Positions 57,440-64,000 of a stretch of 64,000 nucleotides of DNA are shown in pieces. Every line of letters starts with the position of its first letter. Within the stretch, counting starts at the first letter, position 1. Made by a program: the position numbers and the translations under genes. Source of the DNA: Berberis thunbergii (Eukaryota > Streptophyta > Magnoliopsida > Ranunculales > Berberidaceae); assembly GCA_003290165.1 (NCBI GenBank), contig QNQO01000542.1, positions 620,001-684,000 on the forward strand, in the 5' to 3' direction. A model generated the notes under the pieces. That model was given only the letters and a program-made list of their open reading frames with translations. It had not been told where the DNA came from and made no database searches.

Positions 57440-58088
57440 TTTGTTTGTTCATGGTGGGATTGTTCTATATGCCACTTATCTAGGTGGAAACAAGCAGATG
57501 ATGGGTCTAATAAACTTACTAGTAAGAGACGTGGGGTAGCTGCTAAGACAATGTGGCATTTCCCACTTATTCCAAGGTTACAGAGGCTATTTATGTCATC
57601 TAAGACAGCATCAAGCATGCGTTGGCATGCAGACTCACGAGCACGGGATGATATCCTACGGCATCCTGCTGATTCTATGGCTTGGCGACATCTCGATAAT
57701 CAATTTCCAGACTTTGTTGTTGATGGTCGAAATGTCAGGTTAGGATTGGCAAGTGATGGCTTTAACCCATTTGGAACTCTTAGTATTGCACACAGCACGT
57801 GGCCAGTTGTCTTAATTCCATATAATCTACCGCAATCGATGTGTATGAAGCAACCTTTCTTTATGATGTCTTTGCTTATTCCTGGACCTCGTGCTCCAGG
57901 CAATGATATTGATGTATATTTACAGCCATTGATTGATGAGTTGAAGGAATTATGGGATGTTGGGCGTCTAACATACGATGCATCAAGGCAAGAAAATTTT
58001 GTGATGCGTGCAGCTATCTTATGGACAATTAATGACTTTCCTGCATATGCAAACTTGTCTGGGTGGAGCACAAAAGGCTTGTATGCAT

Positions 58089-58141
58089 GCCCCACTCAGG
58101 GGCGGACCCAGGATTTTAGTCCAGGGGGGGCGAAATGGAAA

Positions 58142-58185
<44 letters not shown>

Positions 58186-59129
58186 TGGAAAGCGAGCTGG
58201 GTTTTAAGGACCCCAGAACCTTTATACAAATGAAACAATAGTAGTTATCAATGATAAAACCAATTTTTTTTACTGAATCTAGTAACTAATACAATGCATA
58301 TATCAAATTGGATCCAAGTGTAGTCAATTTTAAGCCAAAATAAGGTCACTATTGATAACCATAGCAAAGATCAAACAAGCATAATAACTAGAATATATAA
58401 CTAATATCACAAAAGAGTTTGTGTAGGCAGCCAGACTTTAAAGTCATTTTTTTGTCAGGCTAGAGCATTTTTACACATTTACCCATTCTCTTTAAAATAC
58501 AATCACAAACATTATCTATAGAAGAGATAGAAATGTAAAAACTTAAAACCTGACCAAAAAATGGCTATAAAGCCTGGTTGTCTAGAATTGAGAATCACAA
58601 AATAATTAGGATAAGTTCTAAGTGAAGCTAAAAAAAAAATTGAAATTTGCGAATCTAATATGATCATAATACAATTTTAAAGAAAAAATAGTTTATATGA
58701 GGCTCAAATTTTATACGAATTGGCTAATTGTATATATTTTTAGTGAATTCTATCGTTATTATTTTAGATATTAATTTTAAATATTTTTTTTGTTAGGGTT
58801 CAATATCACTTGTGAAAAACAATTAATTTATTTAATGTTAATAATTTTTTATTAAATTAAACATTTTTTAATGTTTGCAATTACTAATAAAATTGCACTG
58901 AAAATAAAATAAAAAATGCACTCAAAGAGTATCGAACTCAGGTCTTTTACAAAAAGAGATAAACCTCTAACCACTACACCAACAAAGTTATGTTTGAATA
59001 TTTTCATAAACAATTAACATATTGTATTCTACATTATATAATCGATTTTTTAAGACTAAAATATATATACTAAAAATATATATAAGCTGCCCCCCCTCGC
59101 CCCTTAGTAGGTCCGCCCATGGCCCCACT
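58089..59129. mobile_element. Non-autonomous hAT-type element 2 (1,025 bp)
   Basis: The body is 58097-59121. The left end CAGGGGCGGACCCAGG pairs with the right end (reverse complement CATGGGCGGACCTAC). The 8-bp duplication GCCCCACT occurs on both sides (58089-58096 and 59122-59129). It splits the CACTA-2 transposase. It encodes no transposase and contains a tRNA-like stretch. Confidence 0.88.
58921..58985 (-). tRNA. tRNA-like remnant inside hAT element 2 (not a working tRNA)
   Basis: The minus strand reads GTTGGTGTAGTGGTTAGAGG, an A-box-like region, and about 30 bases on GACCTGAGTTCGATACTC, a B-box-like T arm. The acceptor stem does not close. It is a tRNA pseudogene or SINE head. Confidence 0.45.
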
Positions 59130-59242
59130 TGAAATGTGGAAACAACACGTCATTATCTTAAAAACTCTCGAAAGTTTTGTTATATGGGTCATCGTCGTTT
59201 TCTAGATAAGACTCATAGATATAGACGTCAAGTAGAATCATC

Positions 59243-60440
59243 TACTACAAAAAAAAGCAGAATTAGCTACGACAATTAGCGACGGTAAATAACCGTCGCT
59301 AAAATTTCTACTACGGTTTTCGGTAAATAAATTTCTACTACGATTTTAAATATAACAAACAAATCAGCGATGGCCAAACAGCCGTAGCTAACATTTCTGT
59401 GATTTTAAAAAAAAAATGTGAAAACACCTTAGAGACGGCCATATAACCGTATCTAACGTGATTTTTTTAGTAAAAAAAAATACAACAAACTAATTAGCGA
59501 CGGCAATACGACCGTTGCTAAGGTTTTTTGTGATTTAATAGAAAAGAGATTAGCGACGGTTCCAGAACCGTAGCTAATGTGATTGTATAAAACCAAAAAA
59601 TTATGAAAGAGATTAGCGACGGTTTTTGGACCGTAGCTAATGTGATTTTATAAAAGCAAAAAAAAATTTTCAAAGAGGGTAGCGACGGTTTTAAAACCGT
59701 AGCTAGTGTGATTTTATAAAATAAAAAAAACATAAATGAGATTAGCGACGGTGGTGAGACCGTAGCTAATGTGATTTTATAAAATTAACAAAAAAAATTT
59801 TGAAAAGAGGGTAGCGACGGTTTCCAAACCGTAGCTAGTGTGATTTTATAAAATAAAAAAATATAAAAGAGATTAGCAACGGTTTTTTGACCGTAGCTAA
59901 TGTGCTTTTATAAAATCAAAAAAAAAAAATGAAAAGAGGGTAGCGACGGTTTTAGAACCGTAGCTAGTGTGATTTTATAAAATCAAAATAATTATAAAAG
60001 AACGTAGCGACGGTTTTAGAACCGTAGCTAATGTATTTTTTAAAATAAAAAAATAGAAAAGAGCGTAGCGACGGGTGTATAACCGTAGCTAACGTAATTT
60101 TTTTAAAAATATATAACAAACTAATTAGCTACGGTGGACATAAAAAAACGTACCAACGGTTGTAGGGTCGTAGATAATGTTTATAAAAAAATAAAATTGT
60201 TAGCCACGGTCAAAATACTGTAGCAAATACATATTTTAAAAAATTTTATAAGAAACCAATATAGCGACGACACTAGGGCCGTAGCTAACGTTTGCAATTT
60301 TTTTTTGTTAGCCATGTTCAAAATATCGTAGCTAAATGTGAATTTTTTTGTTAGCCACGGTTCTCTACCATAGCTAATTCTTTATTTTTTTAATTATATA
60401 AAAAAATAGATATATATTTATAAACTGGATAAAATTACCA
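59243..60440. repeat. Second CACTA-2-type terminus and long hairpin array
   Basis: It starts TACTACAAAAAAAAGCAG, nearly the same as 56395. More than fifteen units of TAGCGACGG-spacer-CCGTAGCTA follow, many with a period near 60 bases and the linker ATGTGATTTTATAAAA. Spacers between the two arms differ from unit to unit. Units decay after about 60100. Confidence 0.85.
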
Positions 60441-60445
60441 ATAAC

Positions 60446-60518
60446 CCATTACCTTCCAGTCCGGTTAGGATAACTGACTTTTACTCAGGTGACCCGGGTT
60501 CGAATCTCGCAAGTGAAA
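60446..60518 (+). tRNA. Decayed tRNA-Glu-like sequence in the CACTA-2 array
   Basis: CCGGTTAGGATAAC (D arm and A box), an anticodon-like arm CTGA-CTTTTAC-TCAG, and GACCCGGGTTCGAATCTCGC (T arm and B box) are in tRNA order and spacing. The body resembles plant tRNA-Glu(UUC), but the loop reads TTT and the acceptor stem is broken. A pseudogene. Confidence 0.55.
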
Positions 60519-60880
60519 CCTTTTTTTTATATTAAAATTTTTATCTTAGCGACGACAAAGTGTCGTGGCTAATGAGTTATATATATATATATTTTTTTAA
60601 AAACCAATTAGGCACGGCAATTGGCCGTAGCTAATCTCTTTAGTTTTTAATTTTTTTTTTAGCTAACCAATTAGCAACGGTTTGTTGCCCTCGCTAATAT
60701 AAAAAATGAAAAACGAATTAGCCACGACAATTTGCGATCGCTAATATCTTTATTGTTTAATATTTTTTTAAACCAATTGGTCGTGGCTAATCTCTTTATT
60801 GTTTAATATTTTTTTAAAAGCAATTGGCCGTAGCTAATCTCTTTAGTGTTAAATTTTTTTTTCAACCAATTAGTCTATGC
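60519..60880. repeat. Further decayed CACTA-2 hairpin units
   Basis: Units such as TTAGCGACGAC and GGCCGTAGCTAATCTCTTTA continue after the tRNA-like stretch, with more changes than in the preceding array. Confidence 0.7.
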
Positions 60881-61220
60881 TGTTATTTGATCTGATCTGA
60901 TGTTCTTTGATTTTTTTGATCTGATCTTCTTTGATCTAATATTCTTAGATCTTCTCTGATCTGCTTTATTTTTATCTTCCTTTATCTGATCTTTTTTTAT
61001 CTGATCTTCTTTGATCTTATTTGATCTGATCTGATATGATCTTCTTTTATCTAATTTTCTTTGATTTGAACTTCTTTGAACTCTTTTGATCTTTTTTGAT
61101 ATTCTTTGATCTAATCTTCTTTGATCTTCTTTGATTTGATCTGATCTTATTTGATATGATCTTCTGTGGTCTTTATTAATCTTCTTTGATCTGATCTGAT
61201 ATTCTTTTATCTGATATTCC
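60881..61220. repeat. (TTTGATCTGATCT)n-like simple repeat
   Basis: Impure repeats of TGATCT, TTGATC and TTCTTT. A Lys/Arg/Ser-rich frame on the other strand is an artefact of this composition. Confidence 0.85.
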
Positions 61221-61227
61221 ATCTACA

Positions 61228-61619
61228 CAACATGTGGAGATGGAAAAGCTTGCAACACAGAACCAATGGCTTGCACCTACTCGTGTAGCTTTGAGGCAAG
61301 AACTTGCTGGTGCACAACAGGAGTTGCAGAGGTTGCAGGCCCAAGTCGGTGCTATGAAGAATGATAAGGAACAACATATGAGGGGCATCATGGATAAGAT
61401 AGCTAAGATGGAAGTTGATCTGCATGCAGCAGATTCTGTTAATGCAGAGTTACAGCAGCCACATTCTGAAGCTCAAAACTTGGTCACTGCAAGACAGGAG
61501 CTCTTTGCTTAAGTTCAACAACTGACTCGAGCTCTCAAGAGGACACACACAGATACTCAGCAGGTCCCTGCTTTGATGTCAGAACTTGAATCTCTTAGAA
61601 AGGAATATCAGCACTGCAG
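61228..61619 (+). pseudogene. Captured FLX-like (FLOWERING LOCUS C EXPRESSOR-like) coiled-coil fragment
   Basis: The exon reads HVEMEKLATQNQWLAPTRVA then LRQELAGAQQELQRLQAQVG, MDKIAKMEVDLHAADSV and, after one in-frame TAA (61510), VQQLTRALKRTHTDTQQVPA then LMSELESLRKEYQHC, ending at a GTAATG donor. This pattern is typical of the plant FLX/FLL coiled-coil family, members of which act with FRIGIDA in FLC activation. The N-terminal low-complexity start and the C-terminal exons are missing. It sits between the CACTA-2 hairpin arrays, so it is probably another capture. Confidence 0.85.
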
Positions 61620-61866
61620 GTAATGTATCACTGCATTAGCCATTTCATCCTTTGTCACTGCATTAGTGGACTTGACTTTTTTATTATGTGATTTATGAAA
61701 TGTTCAAGGCACTCTAGCTTTCAGCTTGCAGTGCCACAACGAAGATAAAGCTATACACCTTTATTTTATTTTAACTGTGTCTAGGAATGGTATACTCACT
61801 GGTGCTAACCATATTGTGTAGAAGCTACATTCATTCAACCTCCCTGTATACGTGTTTCTATTTCAG

Positions 61867-61999
61867 AACACGTTTCCATCACAAGCATGGGACTACTTGT
61901 CATACCCCACAATTGAGATCAATACATATGCCATGAGAAGTGGATCAGCCATTGATGGAATGATAATCGATTTTCCAGGGACTGCTGCAGCCTACAGAA
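61867..61999 (+). pseudogene. Captured exon of an unidentified gene
   Basis: Between TTTCAG and GTAAGT, 133 bases are open and read TFPSQAWDYLSYPTIEINTY then AMRSGSAIDGMIIDFPGTAA. The composition and splice borders look like a real exon, but I do not recognise the family with confidence. It does not belong to the FLX-like protein as I know it. Confidence 0.55.
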
Positions 62000-62487
62000 G
62001 TAAGTGGTATGATTTCATTTCTCGCTCTCTCTATTCAGTGTGTCAATGGGCGTAATTTTGTTTGCTTGATAAATGGTGTGCATCTTTTATTATATAGGTC
62101 TAATCCGTGTCTCTGATTTCTTCGCAGATGTGTATTTGATGGAAAATTCATTTCAAACCAAAATACTCTTCTTAAAATAAGAATCTGGAATGTGAATTAA
62201 GAAGTGAAATTCTTTGGCAAGTGCATACATATTGTATAGATAACTAACCATTTGTTATTTAAAGTTCTGATTAGACCCAGGTGGAACTAAAACCACTGAA
62301 AGTGGCACCATTTGAATTTGGATGAACTTCATGTAGTTTATTTGACCGAGGAGTCAATTGGATGGTAAAGTCAAACTGAGAGATTTTTCACCTGTTACTT
62401 ATTTGGGATTGACAAATAAAAACACTTTGGTACGTTTTATGCCGACCATAAGTGTATATTTGAAAAAAAAACATATTGACGAAAATT
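62000..62487. other. No recognised gene, intron-like
   Basis: AT-rich DNA with pyrimidine-rich stretches after the donor at 62000. Confidence 0.4.
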
Positions 62488-62583
62488 TGACTTAGCCACG
62501 GTATAATAACCGTAGCTACGTTATACAAATCCTAGCTACGGGTTTTTCCCGTCCCTAATCGAAAAAAAAAAAAAAAAAAAAAA
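62488..62583. repeat. Hairpin units of CACTA type and A22 run
   Basis: TTAGCCACGGTATAATAACC and CCGTAGCTACG, then CTAGCTACGGG...CCCGTCCCTAATC, then 22 A residues (62562-62583). This may be near a CACTA end, but no CACTA terminus follows. Confidence 0.6.
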
Positions 62584-62639
62584 GACACAAAATAAACACT
62601 CGGCGCGAAAAAAATTTGGTTTCCCGCTCGTTGGATTAT

Positions 62640-63110
62640 ATGCTTTGTGAAGAGAGGGATACTTACAGAGGACGAAGGGGATAGAGGAAGAATCATTGAG
62701 AATCAGAGAGAGGAAGAATCATTGAGGAGAATAACCTGTGAGAGGAAGAATCATTGAGGAGAATAACCCGTGAGAGGAAGAATCACCGAGAAGAAGAACC
62801 TGTGAGAGGAAGATTCACCGAGAAGAACCTGTGAGAGGAAGAATCGTTGAGGAAGAATCATTGCAGAGGACGACGCAGAGAGAGGAAGAAGGTTTGGAAG
62901 AGCGATTTTGGGAGGACGAAGGTTAGACAAAACGCGTCACGGTGTTTTGAAAGGAAGAATCTCTGCGAGGAAAACGAGCGATTTTCAGAGGAAGAAACTG
63001 TGAGAGGAAGAAGGTCTGAGAGGAAGAACAATGTTTTGAAGGGAAGAACCCTAGATTTTCAGAGGAAGAAGGTCTGAGAGGAAGAACCCGCGCCGCGTCA
63101 CCTGCTGAGG
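62640..63110 (+). repeat. GAGGAAGAATCATTGAG-type purine-rich repeat
   Basis: About a dozen impure units of GAGAGGAAGAA with ATCATTGAG or ACCTGTGAG. The Arg/Lys/Glu-rich frame 62847-63077 is a by-product of the repeat. Confidence 0.8.
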
Positions 63111-63744
63111 GGCCTGGAATCCTTCTGCATCAGGAAGATCATCTCATTCTTCATCTTCTTCAACTTCACGGTGGGAGAAATTTGGGGTTTTTGTGCTCTA
63201 ACAAGGTAAGTAAAAATAAAATCACAGACTCTTAGGTTTATATTGTTTATATTTTTATATTGTAGAATTCACATACTCTTAGGTTTATATTGTTTATATT
63301 GTAGAATTCACAGGCTCTTAGTCTAAAGATGGAAGTAGAATCTCTCAGTTAGGTTTATATTGTTTTGCAAATTTTAGTGTAAAGATCCAAATTTTTTATA
63401 TTGTTATGAAGTTGATCAGTTATCTCCCAAGTGGATTATTTTTGGAGTGCCTCCATTTCTTCATTCATTGCTTAAGTCCACTTGGGATGATTCAGGGCTC
63501 AAAATAAACACAGTGGATAATTGACACACAAATGATGCACATGACGGGATAACCTAAGTAAAATGCATGTGGATCCAGCTTACCACACTCGTGTGGATGT
63601 AAATGGACTTAAGTAACACAACCCAAGACTCATGGTTTGAGGTTTGGTGTGGACAACATGGTGAGAAGAGTACTAGATGGCATTCTATTGATGGGGCGCA
63701 ACAGAACAAAGTGCCACCCAACACCCCCCCCCCCCCCCCCGCGC
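63111..63744. other. No gene; repeated AGGTTTATATTGTTTATAT and C17 run
   Basis: CTCTTAGGTTTATATTGTTT recurs at about 63230 and 63280. A run of 17 C residues lies at 63724-63740. No recognised coding sequence. Confidence 0.45.
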
Positions 63745-64000
63745 TCAATTTCTTACTGTAGTACAATTATGGTAATCAATGATTTGAGAAACGAACAATA
63801 AGTCATAGTCGAGTGAAAGGGAAATTAAGACACGATCGAGGCTTAATGATGATGTGAGAGAAATGGACCTTTCTCTCATAATTGGGGATGGGGTTCCATT
63901 TGTATTAGTTACATGTGTTTTGTTTAAATGTTTAGTAGAGTGTAACCCAGTGATACTAGATGTCATGTGATCAGTAGCGCAACTATCAATAATCCATTAT
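63745..64000 (-). pseudogene. Copia protease remnant at the window edge (Copia E)
   Basis: The minus strand from the edge reads WIIDSCATDHMTSSITGLHS. This is the protease signature W-I-[IL]-D-S-G-A-T-D-H-M with Gly changed to Cys. It continues to SLSLDRVLISLSLDYDLLFV, the LTLxxVLHVPxLSxNLLS region. The catalytic Asp is kept but the changed Gly would be harmful. A different Copia family from A and B; the rest lies outside the window. Confidence 0.75.

Larger units (their letters stand above)
57440..59240 (+). pseudogene. CACTA-2 transposase (Transposase_21), split by a hAT insertion
   Basis: The frame 57434-58096 reads RRGVAAKTMWHFPLIPRLQR then LFMSSKTASSMRWHADSR, DILRHPADSMAWRHLD, RNVRLGLASDGFNPFGTLS, PWMCMKQP-like SMCMKQPFFMMSLLIPGP and VMRAAILWTINDFPAYANLS then GWSTKGLYACPT. 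This is the Transposase_21 catalytic core of plant CACTA TnpD. It is interrupted at 58096 by the hAT element and resumes at 59122 with TRHYLKNSRKFCYMGHRRFL and DKTHRYRRQ. It is then cut at about 59242 by another CACTA-type terminus. The N-terminal domain is absent. The core is unusually well preserved. Confidence 0.9.

Noticed and set aside
58097..58180. In-frame extension of the CACTA transposase past residue CPT
   Set aside because: The extension is hAT terminal sequence read in frame; the true continuation starts after the second GCCCCACT at 59122.
59257..60440. Regularly spaced palindromic repeats with variable middles, reminiscent of a CRISPR array
   Set aside because: The context is a plant genome, the palindromes lie next to a CACTA terminus, unit lengths vary, and no cas-like genes exist. 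CACTA subterminal repeats explain it.
60875..61222. Lys/Arg/Ser-rich minus-strand ORF of 115 codons
   Set aside because: It is a translation of the TTTGATCTGATCT repeat.
62847..63077. Arg/Glu-rich plus-strand ORF
   Set aside because: It is a translation of the GAGGAAGAA repeat.

Overview
The window looks like intergenic DNA from a flowering-plant nuclear genome, most likely a eudicot. The sequence is AT-rich. Plant transposable elements of nearly every major class lie nested inside one another, and the only host-gene material is broken or captured: an AOP-like 2-oxoglutarate dioxygenase pseudogene, and fragments resembling COX6a, PLP homeostasis protein, deoxyhypusine hydroxylase, HAC acetyltransferase, exportin-1, TOPLESS, RBM28, a kinesin and an FLX-like protein. 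I see no intact protein-coding gene. Family names come from reading translations by eye; no database was searched.

Layout, left part (1-19,346). A LINE ORF1 remnant (1-1480) is followed by a Copia gag remnant (3271-4305) whose upstream side holds a hAT-type element with an 8-bp target duplication (4414-5020) and an RTE-type LINE 3' end (5312-5948). A decayed dioxygenase gene follows (6889-7910). Next is a broken LINE ORF2 (9120-13480), split by a 3'-truncated Copia element with a recognisable LTR and primer-binding site (10130-12206). After a ~360-bp tandem duplication (14179-14885) comes a truncated Helitron on the minus strand (helicase plus Rep, 15817-19346), which joins abruptly to Copia A.

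Middle part (19,347-45,976). This is a nested stack. Copia A (minus strand) is interrupted by a 3.0-kb LTR-like element (20664-23679, TSD ACGAG) and by a Ty3/gypsy element (24314-43595, TSD ACACA) with both LTRs, gag and protease on the minus strand and a plus-strand ORF near its 3' LTR, as in the Tat lineage. Inside the gypsy element sits a 9.8-kb CACTA transposon (30615-40449, TSD AAT). It carries no transposase that I can see. It carries pieces of eight unrelated host genes, all on the same strand and most with intron borders preserved, plus a gypsy fragment in the opposite orientation. This Pack-type CACTA element is the most interesting object in the window.

Right part (45,977-64,000). 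CACTA transposase remnants (46378-47870) are followed by Copia B (48316-56185, TSD TCCCC), a relative of Copia A. Copia B keeps both LTRs and pol, but its gag is replaced by unrelated sequence, and it hosts a second copy of the ~3-kb LTR-like element (51673-54942, TSD TATCA). A second CACTA family begins at 56395 with long arrays of hairpin repeats and a Transposase_21 gene broken by a second hAT element (58097-59121, TSD GCCCCACT). A further CACTA-like terminus at 59243 leads a long hairpin array, then an FLX-like gene fragment and another captured exon. The window ends in a Copia protease remnant.

The genes do not form a pathway. They record successive insertions, deletions and gene capture. 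Target duplications give a relative order: Copia A before gypsy before CACTA-1, Copia B before its nested LTR, and CACTA-2 transposase before hAT-2.
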